NCBI RefSeq assembly: GCF_008629655.1
Contig: NZ_VWSG01000009.1
Coordinates: forward strand, 62,001 to 126,000
Reading direction: 5' to 3'
Length of the DNA: 64,000 nt
Origin: Paenimyroides baculatum
GTDB taxonomy: Bacteria > Bacteroidota > Bacteroidia > Flavobacteriales > Flavobacteriaceae
A program made the translations under genes and the position numbers. Of the stretch, positions 27,721-36,627 are shown in pieces. Each line of letters begins with the position of its first letter. The stretch's first letter is position 1. The notes beneath the pieces were generated by a model. That model was not told the origin of the DNA. It saw only the letters and a program-made list of their open reading frames with translations, and made no database searches.

Positions 27721-29076
27721 TTATTCTATAATGCTTTGAACCTCATCAAAATTAAGTCCGCCGTAATTGCCGGAACTCATCAGCAATAAAACTGAATCGG
27801 TAAAATCCTGTACCAGTAAAAACGACTTAAATTCTTCGGGATTGGTGTAAACAATTAAATTTTCACGGTTAAACGCTTGTTCTATCTGTTCTTTTGTAAC
27901 TTCTTCCAATTTTTTAATAGCAACAGCATCGGGCGAATAAAATACAACGGCCACATCGGCAGCATCTAACGCTCCTTGATATTCCGTTAAGAATTCGGCG
28001 TTTAAACTACTGTACGTGTGTAATTCTAGACAAGCAATCAGCTTTTTCTGCGGATACTGTTTTTTAACTGCCTGAGTAGTTGCCGACACCTTACTTGGCG
28101 AATGGGCAAAATCTTTATATGCAACTGCGGTTTCAGTAACAGCAATTTTTTCTAATCGCTTACTTGCACCTTTGAACGATGCAATAGCTTCGTAAAACTC
28201 GGCTTCATCGATTCCCATGTTTTGGCAAATCCATTTTGCACCTGCCAAATTACTCAAATTATGCGCTCCGAAAACTTCAATTGGCATTGCTCCGTCTAGC
28301 GTTTCCAAATACGTTATTCCGTTATCAATGGTATATTCTGGTAACGAATACGGCATTTTACGGATTGGTTTTTCGGCTTCTTCGGCAATTTGTTTTACAA
28401 CGGCATCGTCTTCGTTATAAACCAAAATTCCGCCGTTTGTAATTTTATCTATAAATATTTTGAACTGATCTACATAGTTTTCAAACGTTGGAAACACGTT
28501 GATATGATCCCATGCGATACCGCTTATTAAGGCAATATTTGGTTGGTATAAATGAAATTTCGGACGTAAATCGGTTGGAGATGATAAATATTCATCGCCT
28601 TCAATCACAATGAAATCGTTTTCTTTTGTTAAATGCACCATATTGGTAAAACCTTCTAACTGTGCGCCTACCAAGAAATCGACTGCTACGTTGTGATAGT
28701 TCATTACGTGCAAAATCATTGAAGTAATGGTTGTTTTACCGTGCGATCCGCCAATAACAACTCGAGTTTTGTTCTTTGAATGTTCAAAAATAAATTCAGG
28801 ATACGAATAAATTTTCGATCCTAATTCTTGCGCTTTTAACAATTCAGGATTATCGGCTTTTGCGTGCATTCCTAAAATTACAGCATCTATTTCACCGGTA
28901 ATTTTTTCTGCAAACCATCCTTCCTCTGCCGGAAACAAACCTTTTGCCTGCAAACGTGATTTCGATGGTTCAAAAATAGCATCATCGCTACCTGTAACTA
29001 CATCACCTTTATCATGTAAGGCTAAAGCCAAATTGTGCATGGCGCTGCCGCCTATTGCTATAAAATGTACGCGCAT
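27721..29076 (-). CDS. mpl: UDP-N-acetylmuramate:L-alanyl-gamma-D-glutamyl-meso-diaminopimelate ligase
   Basis: Mur-ligase family enzyme that reattaches recycled tripeptide to UDP-MurNAc in peptidoglycan recycling. The 451-residue product starts MRVHFIAIGGSAMHNLALAL, has the ATP loop GGSHGKTT (109-116), IEGDEYLSSPTDLRPKFHLY (metal and substrate) and the C-terminal MSSGNYGGL. The GGSAMHNLA start is diagnostic of Mpl rather than MurC. Cytoplasmic, transcribed alone. Confidence 0.93.
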   Translation of the reverse strand: MRVHFIAIGGSAMHNLALALHDKGDVVTGSDDAIFEPSKSRLQAKGLFPAEEGWFAEKITGEIDAVILGMHAKADNPELLKAQELGSKIYSYPEFIFEHSKNKTRVVIGGSHGKTTITSMILHVMNYHNVAVDFLVGAQLEGFTNMVHLTKENDFIVIEGDEYLSSPTDLRPKFHLYQPNIALISGIAWDHINVFPTFENYVDQFKIFIDKITNGGILVYNEDDAVVKQIAEEAEKPIRKMPYSLPEYTIDNGITYLETLDGAMPIEVFGAHNLSNLAGAKWICQNMGIDEAEFYEAIASFKGASKRLEKIAVTETAVAYKDFAHSPSKVSATTQAVKKQYPQKKLIACLELHTYSSLNAEFLTEYQGALDAADVAVVFYSPDAVAIKKLEEVTKEQIEQAFNRENLIVYTNPEEFKSFLLVQDFTDSVLLLMSSGNYGGLNFDEVQSIIE

Positions 29077-29094
29077 TGTTTTTTATTTTAGTAA

Positions 29095-29102
29095 CAAAAC
29101 TA
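29095..29102 (-). promoter_or_regulatory. mpl promoter -7 box
   Basis: On the minus strand TAGTTTTG matches TAnnTTTG and sits 18 bases before the mpl ATG. No clear -33 TTTG is visible at the right distance. Confidence 0.45.
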
Positions 29103-29148
29103 CATTTTTTTAAGGGAATAGAAAAGGGGAAATATTACTTCTGAAAAA

Positions 29149-29442
29149 CTAAATATTTTGCCAGCTTTCAGGATTTTGTGCAGTATGAAAAACAGAGTAA
29201 ACAATTATTTCGTTATTATTTACCTGATAAATGATTAAATAAGGAAATTTACTTACTAATGCTTCTCTAAAAGGTGGTGTCTTCTCTGAAAATTGAAACG
29301 GATTTTTCAAAATTATATTAAACAATTTGTCAACACATGAAATAAAACGCTTACCTAATTTAGTTCGTTGCAGTTCATACCAATCCACAGCATCAGCCAT
29401 TTCAGCCTGCGCTTTAGGTAAAATTACTAAACGATAATTCAT
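29149..29442 (-). CDS. RelE/ParE-family toxin
   Basis: A 97-residue type II toxin-like protein. The start MNYRLVILPKAQAEMADAVDWYE and middle RFISCVDKLFNIILKNPFQF, then FPYLIIYQVNNNEIIVYSVFHTAQNPESW, follow the ParE/RelE fold pattern (YxV..Y.v....i.I..v.h..r.P..W). RelE-type toxins cleave mRNA in the ribosome; ParE-type toxins poison gyrase. The pattern ending here cannot separate the two. It overlaps the upstream small gene by 4 bases (ATGA), as toxins often do with their antitoxins. Confidence 0.85.
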   Translation of the reverse strand: MNYRLVILPKAQAEMADAVDWYELQRTKLGKRFISCVDKLFNIILKNPFQFSEKTPPFREALVSKFPYLIIYQVNNNEIIVYSVFHTAQNPESWQNI

Positions 29443-29699
29443 TTATTTACTCGTTCTAACAATTCTTTTTTACAATTTTCCCATGACAAACCTTGAACTT
29501 TTCCGTTTTCATAATCTTCTTTTCTTTCTGTAAGTTCAGTGATAAAATCTTCTGGAATTAAAGATCCATTAACACGTGGAATTTGAAAATCTTCAGTAAC
29601 TGTTATAGACACAGGTTTTCCGTTATAGAAACTTTTTAGTTTTTCTATAAACTCTTCTGTAATTTCATTTGCAGATGAAAATCGAAATGTAGTATCCAT
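29439..29699 (-). CDS. Probable cognate antitoxin
   Basis: The 86-residue acidic product starts MDTTFRFSSANEITEEFIEKLKSFYNG and has a helical C-terminal half (LTERKEDYENGKVQGLSWENCKKELLE) that could wrap the toxin; DNA-binding motif is not obvious but a short N-terminal strand region is compatible with a ribbon or AbrB-like fold. The order antitoxin-toxin with ATGA overlap and the promoter in front support a type II module. The role is inferred from position. Confidence 0.75.
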   Translation of the reverse strand: MDTTFRFSSANEITEEFIEKLKSFYNGKPVSITVTEDFQIPRVNGSLIPEDFITELTERKEDYENGKVQGLSWENCKKELLERVNK

Positions 29700-29718
29700 A
29701 GCTCTAATGTATTTCTTT

Positions 29719-29726
29719 CAAAGATA
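29719..29726 (-). promoter_or_regulatory. Toxin-antitoxin operon promoter -7 box
   Basis: On the minus strand TATCTTTG (29726-29719) matches TAnnTTTG exactly and lies 19 bases before the antitoxin ATG. The -33 element is weak. Confidence 0.6.
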
Positions 29727-29752
29727 ATGATTTTTAGAGAATTGGTAAAAAT

Positions 29753-30085
29753 ATGGAGTTACTGATTTTTTTAATTACATTGCTACGAACTATAACCCAT
29801 TTCATGAAACATATAATTTTAAATATTGCGTGTGTTTTAATGTTCGTGTTTTATTATTGCATTAACAATAATGATTTCACGAAACGACAACTTGTTGCGC
29901 AGTCTGGTTCTCGATCAATTTTATTTGAATTATCAATAGTAATTCTTATGATAATTTTTATTGTAAACCTTTTTTACTTTTTAAAATTGAAGAAAAGTAC
30001 TCAAAAGTGGATCAGCTTATCTTTCGTTATAATTGCTGTTGTAAGTTTATATGCATTTTTATTTCGATCTCCATTATTAATTTAA
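29753..30085 (+). CDS. Hypothetical small membrane protein
   Basis: The 110-residue product has three predicted membrane helices (about 19-38, 56-75, 87-104) separated by a short polar loop (NNNDFTKRQLVAQSGSRS). An in-frame ATG at 29804 (MKHIILNIACVLMF) could be the true start, giving 93 residues and a cleaner N-terminus. No family recognised. AT-rich; a partial repeat follows immediately after the stop codon. Confidence 0.55.
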   Translation: MELLIFLITLLRTITHFMKHIILNIACVLMFVFYYCINNNDFTKRQLVAQSGSRSILFELSIVILMIIFIVNLFYFLKLKKSTQKWISLSFVIIAVVSLYAFLFRSPLLI

Positions 30086-30091
30086 TAAGTT

Positions 30092-30117
30092 GAGATTCCT
30101 CCTTCGTCGGAATGACT
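30092..30117. repeat. Partial dispersed repeat
   Basis: GAGATTCCTCC and GGAATGAC flank a short centre and form an imperfect inverted repeat (GATTCC..GGAATg). The arm resembles, in reverse, the TCATTCCG...GGAATCTC end of the element at 52255, so it is probably a fragment or a relative of that family. No coding potential. Confidence 0.55.
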
Positions 30118-30131
30118 AACTAAAATAACAA

Positions 30132-30164
30132 AAAAGAGTAAAAACATTCCGTCTTTACTCTTTT
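30132..30164. terminator. Terminator before the TPR-like gene end
   Basis: AAAAGAGTAAA (30132-30142) and TTTACTCTTTT (30154-30164) form an 11-base-pair stem with A/T tracts on both sides. It can serve the small membrane protein gene and, on the minus strand, the large gene ending at 30189. Confidence 0.8.
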
Positions 30165-30188
30165 ATCTATATTCTATTTTCTAAAAAA

Positions 30189-32522
30189 CTATTGCAACCC
30201 TAAATATTTACGGAAATAACCACATTCTGCAATTACATCTTGGTAATATTTGGTATCGCTGTAATTTGTTTTCAAATCTACAAAACCTTGCCATTTCTGA
30301 ACTACCGGTCCATCGGGATAGCCCCAATAAGTAGTCGTTGAAAAATATTTATTGTAGTAGAAATCGTTGCGTTGCGTTTTAGCCAGCATATACGCCATTT
30401 TAGCTTTTTGTTCGTTATCTGCTGCTGCCTTTTTTGCTATGTTGTAATATTTCTGCACGTTTTCCATACCGTACAACATTTTGCTATGTTCATTGCTTAT
30501 ACTGTTACCGTATTCGTTAATGATTTCGTTGTAATAAAAAAATCGAGCATTTCCAAAGTACGATGTATTGTAAAAGGCATTTCCAACCAAAAGTGCATTT
30601 CTGTACACATCTTCGCCGGCAGCGATTTTAGCTTTCATTTCTTTTATCTTGTATAGAAATTCCAATTGCGAGTATTTTACCGATTGTTTTGCTGCATGAT
30701 CGCAATCGTTACAATCTTTAATTTTTCCGTTGAATGGATTTCCAGGAAATTGAGCCGTTTTGTAATCAACCATTTCGGTTTCGTACTGCTCTTTGTTCCA
30801 ATTATAGGTTTTACTTTCAAACGGAGTAATCTTCTCGAATTCTGCAATAGCTTCATCGATCTTATCCTGATAAAACAGATAAATTCCGCGGCTTTCATAA
30901 ATATCTGCCAATTTGTAAGGATAAATTCCTACAAAAATATCCTGCCAAGCCGAACGCTGACTGCTTAACAACAGTTTTTCCATAGCGTTGCTCTGCTTTT
31001 GATCTTTAAAGAATCCTTTAATCGGATAGGTTAATTCCGACATCAACCCATCACCTTGTTTTTTATAAAGCGCACTGATGTATTTTTTTGTAAACGATTG
31101 CAGATAATCAGTTCTGCCTTCGCTTACATAATCTTTCACCGGAAATGTTTCTTCGTAAAACAACCAGTTTACATCTTCGATCAGTTTTCCTTCGGCTTTT
31201 AAATCGATCTGATCAACACTTAAAAGATTGTTCAACAAACGCAAACTGCGGACCTGTCCTTTTTGATTGGAATTTTCTGCCAAAGTATGTGCACTTTTCA
31301 GCAAATTATCGGCTTTAGAATAATCGCCCGCCAACGAATTAAAATACGCCGCAGTTGCTTTCCAGATGTACGGATTATGAACTTTTGAATCGTTCGCAAC
31401 TTCGTTAATCCATTTTAATTCACTTGCATTTACCTTATCTTTCAGTTCCTTTTTGACCTTTTTGGCATCAATATCCAACTTCTCGTATTCGTTATAAATA
31501 TTGATACTTTGCTCGTTGATATTTACCCAGCGCGATAGTACAAAATCGATATGTGGCGAGTTTGGATTTAGCTTATACAATTCCTGCATGGCACTGAATT
31601 CGTTGGTATAATAGCCCTGCAAAGCATACATTGCTTCTTTTGCAGACTGATTTGGCGCCTGATTTAAGGATGCTTTAAAAGCAGCGGCATCTAAAGGTTT
31701 ATAATCAAAAAGTGCAGACGGCATCATAGGTTTACACTGATTAAAAACCTGTGCAAAAGTGGCGTTTGCCTTTTCGTAATTTTTAAGATTTTTATAAGCG
31801 CCGCCCACATAACTTAACGCCTGATAATACAAATTGTTTTTAGGCTGATCTTTCTGGGTATCGTTAAAAAAAGTAATAACCGAAGCTCTATCCGATGAAT
31901 AAAATTTAGATCGAACCACCTGAAACCACATACGGTTTTTAAAGAAATCGTCTTTTTGCGACGCCTGTTTCTTGTACAAATTTTCTACTTTACCGGTAAA
32001 ATCGGTATCGGCATTTAGCTGCACCCGATTGTCATAATCCCAATAATTGTAAGTTTGGTTAGAATAGGTTTCGATACCGCGCGCCAACATGGCAAACAGC
32101 ACAAATTTCTGCGTTTTCTCGTCAGATGTATCCAAAGTGAATTTAAAATTCTGTTTTTTAAACTCGGCTTCCGGATTTTTAGCCTGACTTATTGTTCTTA
32201 AAGGGACATCTAACTCTTTATTGTACAGATAATATTCAACCGTTTCGGGTGTGTATTTTTTTAAATAACTTGTCCAATCTGCAACGTTTTCATCCTTGAA
32301 CAAATCGCCGGGCGACTGTACGCTGTATCCATTGTAAAAAGTAGTGTAATCATCGTAAAAAAACGGTTGATACTCTTTGTTGTTAACTGTAATTTCGGGT
32401 GAAAATATAGAAGTATATCCCGCTCCCCACTCACCTCCTGCACAAGCATAAACGTAAGCTCCGTAACCTAATATAGCAGTTAAGCTACCAGCGGCTAACA
32501 GTTTTAAAATCTTCTTTTTCAT
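30189..32522 (-). CDS. Large exported TPR-like protein of unknown function
   Basis: The 777-residue product has a hydrophobic N-terminus (about 1-25) ending in VYACAGGEWG, a possible lipid-anchor Cys27 although the lipobox is not canonical. The body is almost wholly helical with many paired-helix units of TPR/SEL1 type (NLYYQALSYVGGAYKNLKNYEKANATF around residue 240; KADNLLKSAH; KIDEAIAEFEKI). No enzyme motif seen. Likely an envelope scaffold. The gene starts 38 bases inside the preceding lipoprotein gene, so the two are translationally linked. Confidence 0.75.
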   Translation of the reverse strand: MKKKILKLLAAGSLTAILGYGAYVYACAGGEWGAGYTSIFSPEITVNNKEYQPFFYDDYTTFYNGYSVQSPGDLFKDENVADWTSYLKKYTPETVEYYLYNKELDVPLRTISQAKNPEAEFKKQNFKFTLDTSDEKTQKFVLFAMLARGIETYSNQTYNYWDYDNRVQLNADTDFTGKVENLYKKQASQKDDFFKNRMWFQVVRSKFYSSDRASVITFFNDTQKDQPKNNLYYQALSYVGGAYKNLKNYEKANATFAQVFNQCKPMMPSALFDYKPLDAAAFKASLNQAPNQSAKEAMYALQGYYTNEFSAMQELYKLNPNSPHIDFVLSRWVNINEQSINIYNEYEKLDIDAKKVKKELKDKVNASELKWINEVANDSKVHNPYIWKATAAYFNSLAGDYSKADNLLKSAHTLAENSNQKGQVRSLRLLNNLLSVDQIDLKAEGKLIEDVNWLFYEETFPVKDYVSEGRTDYLQSFTKKYISALYKKQGDGLMSELTYPIKGFFKDQKQSNAMEKLLLSSQRSAWQDIFVGIYPYKLADIYESRGIYLFYQDKIDEAIAEFEKITPFESKTYNWNKEQYETEMVDYKTAQFPGNPFNGKIKDCNDCDHAAKQSVKYSQLEFLYKIKEMKAKIAAGEDVYRNALLVGNAFYNTSYFGNARFFYYNEIINEYGNSISNEHSKMLYGMENVQKYYNIAKKAAADNEQKAKMAYMLAKTQRNDFYYNKYFSTTTYWGYPDGPVVQKWQGFVDLKTNYSDTKYYQDVIAECGYFRKYLGLQ

Positions 32523-33474
32523 AAGCTTTTAAATTATTTTCATTTAAATCGTAAAATATAATTTCGTTGGGTTTGTGTTTGCTGTTCTTTTTAATATCGT
32601 GCATCATTTCCTTTAACTGATCTGCACTTACAGCTTCAATTTTAATTTCATCGTCTTTTGCAAGATATCTGCCTTTAAAAACAATATCTTTCACCACTTT
32701 AAACCGGTTTTCTCTGGTCTTTTCAAATTGATCTCCCTTTAAATCGTTCACACGCAAACCACCTATTAAATTGGTAACCTGATTGCTTCGAACGTGCACG
32801 CCCCAACTAAAAACGGGCAAGGCAACATTTAAAGGCAGATTGTAATTTTGTAACGAATTGATGTAGTTTTTTGCTGTTTTTTGACTGTAGATGGAATTAT
32901 CGTCGCCGGCATTGATAACGCCCATGTTGTAATACATTAACACCCCTGTTTTTACTGAAGGAATGCCAGTTTTTTCGGGATACTTGATTTGATGCAAACG
33001 AATGGTTGCCGATAAATTAGGATGCAGTTTTTTAAAGTCTTCTATAAACTGAAAGTAGTTTTTTTTCGATTTCAGACTCCAATCACAATCAAACTGAATT
33101 TCGTTTACCGATACATCTGCCGATTTATTAATCTGTTGGATATAATTGTAAACTTTTAGCGCCAAACTATCAGCAGCACCGTTTTGTAGAAAAACTTCAT
33201 TCTTAATATAAACAACCGGAACAATGTTGTAACCCGATGGTTTCTGATTAAAAACTACCGGAGCCACAGGAATAGCTTCATTGTTCTGTAAAGCCACATC
33301 AAAATACCGAATGTACAGTTTTTTGACATCCAGATCTTTTAAATACTGCTGTTCTGTTTGGGTTAAACTAAACGTTGTACGCCAAAAGTAAAATGCCGTG
33401 CTTATTTTTTCTGTTTTTGCCGAACAAGCTATCAATAAGGAAACCAGCAACATTAACAACCAAATCTTTTTCAT
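32485..33474 (-). CDS. Lipoprotein with probable TIM-barrel fold (DUF3142-like)
   Basis: The 329-residue product has signal and lipobox (SLLIAC, Cys17). The following pattern of hydrophobic strands (VKKLYIRYFDV, NIVPVVYIKNEVF, VNEIQFDCDWS, LSATIRLHQI, GVLMYYNMG, LNVALPVFSWGV, NEIIFYDLNE) alternating with helices suggests a glycoside-hydrolase-like beta/alpha barrel; FDCDW in strand 4 may hold an acidic residue of an active site. I infer resemblance to DUF3142; a sugar substrate is not shown. Its 3' end overlaps the next gene by 38 bases. Confidence 0.65.
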   Translation of the reverse strand: MKKIWLLMLLVSLLIACSAKTEKISTAFYFWRTTFSLTQTEQQYLKDLDVKKLYIRYFDVALQNNEAIPVAPVVFNQKPSGYNIVPVVYIKNEVFLQNGAADSLALKVYNYIQQINKSADVSVNEIQFDCDWSLKSKKNYFQFIEDFKKLHPNLSATIRLHQIKYPEKTGIPSVKTGVLMYYNMGVINAGDDNSIYSQKTAKNYINSLQNYNLPLNVALPVFSWGVHVRSNQVTNLIGGLRVNDLKGDQFEKTRENRFKVVKDIVFKGRYLAKDDEIKIEAVSADQLKEMMHDIKKNSKHKPNEIIFYDLNENNLKAYEKEDFKTVSRW

Positions 33475-33489
33475 AATGCAAAGAAAAAA

Positions 33490-33921
33490 CTATTCCTGCA
33501 AAGTAGCGTTATCTTCGGTTAACAATTTAATTTCGTTTGTTTGCACCGCATCTTCGTATCGAACAAAAACAGGCGTTGCCCCCAAACCTTTACAAGTAAA
33601 GAACACACTGTAACCCTTTTTATCGTCGCCCGATACATTTATAGCTTTCAGCTTTAATTTTTTGTTCATATTGTCGGCACGCAGGTAGGCATCGTTCTGG
33701 GTGATGTACATGTAACGTTCAAAATTACTCGGGTTGTTAATTTGCAGACTGTCGCCTACTTTAACTGTGGCACCGCTTCTTGAAACATATTCGGTATAAG
33801 TACCCGCTTTGGATAAAGCATCGTGCGAAACTGATTTTACTTTTTTGTTTTGTGCCAAAACATGCTGACCAACAACAATTAAAAGAAGTAGTATGATTTT
33901 TTTAAAATGGATCTTTTTCAT
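33490..33921 (-). CDS. Hypothetical secreted protein
   Basis: From ATG at 33919-33921 the product is 143 residues with a signal peptide ending at about VLAQ (residue 24). The mature chain is beta-rich (GATVKVGDSLQINNPSNFERYMYI, KLKLKAINVSGDDKKGYSVFFTC, TNEIKLLT), compatible with a small SH3-like or lipocalin-like domain. No family recognised. It is 15 bases upstream of the lipoprotein gene and so forms a three-gene unit with it and the TPR-like gene. Confidence 0.7.
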   Translation of the reverse strand: MKKIHFKKIILLLLIVVGQHVLAQNKKVKSVSHDALSKAGTYTEYVSRSGATVKVGDSLQINNPSNFERYMYITQNDAYLRADNMNKKLKLKAINVSGDDKKGYSVFFTCKGLGATPVFVRYEDAVQTNEIKLLTEDNATLQE

Positions 33922-34041
33922 AATTAATAGCATTTAATTTCAATTAAAAGTAATCAATTTTAATGTTAAATGCTATAACGTTAATTATTTTTTCCAATGA
34001 TGAATATCTGAACTTACGTAAGTTGAATTTGAATGATGTTG

Positions 34042-34077
34042 ATGATGAGAAGCTGAAACAAGTTCAGCTTGACAAAA
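34042..34077. repeat. Right-arm copy of the dispersed palindromic repeat
   Basis: GATGAGAAGCTGAAACAAGTT followed by CAGCTTGACAAAA matches the right half of the elements at 12996 and 52255 (GCTGAAACAAGTTCAGCTTGACAA); the left half is missing. The surrounding 241 bases (33922-34162) hold no other feature except the terminator at 34110. Confidence 0.7.
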
Positions 34078-34109
34078 CTTATATCATAAAAAAATCAATA
34101 TCAATAAAA

Positions 34110-34138
34110 AAATCCAAGAACAAATTGCTCTTGGATTT
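34110..34138. terminator. Terminator of the S46 peptidase gene
   Basis: AAATCCAAGA (34110-34119) and TCTTGGATTT (34129-34138) form a perfect 10-base-pair stem with a 9-base loop, 24 bases after the minus-strand stop at 34163. Minus-strand sequence after it is TTTTTATTG. Confidence 0.8.
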
Positions 34139-34162
34139 CTTATTATTTTGAAATTATCGGTA

Positions 34163-36316
34163 TTACTTAATAATCTTCAATTCATTGATTAAGTTGGTTG
34201 CACCCGCGTATTTATCAATAATGAACAATACGTAACGAATATCAACATTAATGGTACGTTGTAATTTAGGATCAAAAATAACATCACCAGCCATAGCTTC
34301 AATGTTACCGTCGAAAGCTAAACCAATCAACTCCCCTTTTCCGTTTAAAACCGGTGAACCAGAGTTACCACCTGTAATATCGTGATCTGTTAAAAAGTTT
34401 ACGTGTAACGATCCGTCTTTATCGGCATACTGTCCGTAATCTTTTGCGTTGTACAAGTCAATTAAACGTTGTGGATTTTCAAACTCTTCGTCGCCTGCTT
34501 TATGTTTTGCAATGGTTCCTTTTAGAGTCGTGTACCAGTTTTCTTTGGCATCGTTCACTTTGTTTCCACGAGGTAAATCGATCACTTTTCCATACGTTAA
34601 ACGCAAAGTTGAGTTTGCATCTGGATAGTATTTTGTTTTTGGATTTGCTTTACGTAATCCGTCAACCAATTTGCGGAATGCTACATTGTATTTTTCTTGT
34701 AATGGAGCCAATGTTGCTGGTTGCTCGCGGTATTTTGTCAATAAATCTGACGATATTTTGTATAATTCGTCGTTTTCGATCATTGATTTTTCAGGATTTT
34801 TCAAGTACTTCAACAATAAATCTTTTGATGAAAAGATACTTCCTGCAAATGCTTTATCAACAATTTTAGAATAGTCGAAATTATTTTTCTCTCCTAAAGA
34901 TTTCACATAAGGCGCTACTTCATATCCAGTAGATTTTGTTGCATACAGATTTAACTGTCGCGCCAACATTTCTGCTTCTAACGGACCGTGAAATTCTTTG
35001 TACGAATCGTTAATTGCTTCTTCTAACATTGGGCGCATTTCTGCACGCTTTGCTTCGTTTTCACCAGCATACTGTATCAACGCACGACCAAAACTGTAAG
35101 GCAATGCTGCCAAGTTTGATGTACGTAAAATGGTCATTAAATAATTATCGTGACGTGCCTTTTCGTTGGTTGCAGCGTAATATGTGTTGATATCGGCAAC
35201 AACCGTTCCGTACTCTTCTTTATTGTTTTTCTTGTTAGCCCATTTGTTAAATTTGGCTTCGTTTTTACGTTTTTCATCAGCTGTTTTTTGCTCTGTTAAC
35301 GCATCAATCATTCCTTGACGGTTTTTCCAGTAGTTTGCAACACCTGCGTATTTACTTGCGTATGCCAAACGAACTTCGTCGCTTTTATCCATGTATTTTT
35401 TCATCACGTCTAAACCTAAACGAGATCCTTCAACCCAAGCAGGATAAGCAAATTCAACGTTTTGCTGAATTCCTTCTGCCGGCATCCAACGGTTTGTTCT
35501 ACCAGGATATCCTAAAATCATAGAGAAATCGCCTTCTTTTAAACCTTGAATGTTTACAGGTAAAAAGTGTTTTGGTTTTAACGGAACGTTGTTTGCAGCG
35601 TATTCTGCAGGATTTCCGTTAGCATCACCATACACACGGAACAATGAAAAATCGCCTGTGTGACGTGGCCATTCCCAGTTGTCTGTATCGCCACCGTATT
35701 TTCCGATTGATGCTGGCGGAGTTCCTACCAAACGAACATCGGTATAATCTTGGTAAATAAAATAGTAATATTCGTTCCCTTGGAAGAAAGATCGAACAGA
35801 AACAGTGTATTTACCGCCTTCGTTATTTTCTTTATCAATTTTTGCTATTTCCTGATTGATCGCTTTTTCACGTTCAGCTTCGGTCATTCCTTTAGTAACA
35901 ACTCCTAAAATACGTTTGGTAACATCGTCCATACGAACAAAGAAACGTACCGAAATATCTTTAGGTTTACGCTCATCAGCTTTTGTTTTAGCCCAGAAAC
36001 CTGTTGTTAAAATATCGTCTTGCGGAGTAGAAAGTTCTGCAATTTTATCGTATCCACAGTGGTGATTCGTTAAAACCAAACCTTGATCCGAAATAATTTC
36101 TGCAGTACAACCGCCGTCAAACTGTACAATAGCATCTTTTAACGAGTGGTTGTTTATGCTGTAAATTTCGTCAGGAGTTAATTGCAACCCCATTTTTTGC
36201 ATATCGCGGTGGTTTAAACGTTCAATAAACATTAAAAACCACATTCCTTCGTTTGCAAACATACCTAAAGGCATTGCAAGCATGAACAAAGAAAGGATTA
36301 AGCTTAATTTTTTCAT
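34163..36316 (-). CDS. S46-family dipeptidyl-peptidase (DPP7-like)
   Basis: A 717-residue periplasmic serine peptidase that removes dipeptides from oligopeptide N-termini. Signal peptide 1-21. Catalytic residues visible are His85 (VLTNHHCGYD), Asp222 (RHTGDFSLFRVYGD) and Ser652 (TGGNSGSPVLNG). The residue 18 after the catalytic Ser is Gly670 (AFDGNIE). In P. gingivalis this position is Arg in Asp/Glu-specific DPP11 and Gly in DPP7, so a hydrophobic P1 preference is inferred. Alone, transcribed leftward. Confidence 0.93.
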   Translation of the reverse strand: MKKLSLILSLFMLAMPLGMFANEGMWFLMFIERLNHRDMQKMGLQLTPDEIYSINNHSLKDAIVQFDGGCTAEIISDQGLVLTNHHCGYDKIAELSTPQDDILTTGFWAKTKADERKPKDISVRFFVRMDDVTKRILGVVTKGMTEAEREKAINQEIAKIDKENNEGGKYTVSVRSFFQGNEYYYFIYQDYTDVRLVGTPPASIGKYGGDTDNWEWPRHTGDFSLFRVYGDANGNPAEYAANNVPLKPKHFLPVNIQGLKEGDFSMILGYPGRTNRWMPAEGIQQNVEFAYPAWVEGSRLGLDVMKKYMDKSDEVRLAYASKYAGVANYWKNRQGMIDALTEQKTADEKRKNEAKFNKWANKKNNKEEYGTVVADINTYYAATNEKARHDNYLMTILRTSNLAALPYSFGRALIQYAGENEAKRAEMRPMLEEAINDSYKEFHGPLEAEMLARQLNLYATKSTGYEVAPYVKSLGEKNNFDYSKIVDKAFAGSIFSSKDLLLKYLKNPEKSMIENDELYKISSDLLTKYREQPATLAPLQEKYNVAFRKLVDGLRKANPKTKYYPDANSTLRLTYGKVIDLPRGNKVNDAKENWYTTLKGTIAKHKAGDEEFENPQRLIDLYNAKDYGQYADKDGSLHVNFLTDHDITGGNSGSPVLNGKGELIGLAFDGNIEAMAGDVIFDPKLQRTINVDIRYVLFIIDKYAGATNLINELKIIK

Positions 36317-36627
36317 TCTTATTGTTGATTTTTTCTTTACAGCGAAGATAATAAATTGTTTTTAGTTGGAAGTTATTAGTTTTATGTACTTACTTTTTTA
36401 ATAAAGAATAAACTTTATGCGGAATTTCTCCACAAAAAGCTACAATCTATCGGTAAAACAATCTGCTTTTATATTCTTTTAAATTGACATTTTTCAAAAT
36501 CATCAAACAATAATCAGCTGATTTTGTAACGGATACTATTAAATATCAATTTAAAAAACCATACACATTGTAACATTATAAGAAATGGTTCAGTTTTAGT
36601 AAATGGTTTTATTAAAAATTTTAAACC
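36317..36627. other. 311-base intergenic region between divergent genes
   Basis: AT-rich, no open frame. It must hold the promoters of the S46 gene (minus) and the lipoprotein at 36628 (plus), but I find no good TTTG/TAnnTTTG pair. At the right end ATGGTTT (36603-36609) pairs with AAACCAT (36623-36629), so the lipoprotein start codon falls in a hairpin arm. Confidence 0.5.
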
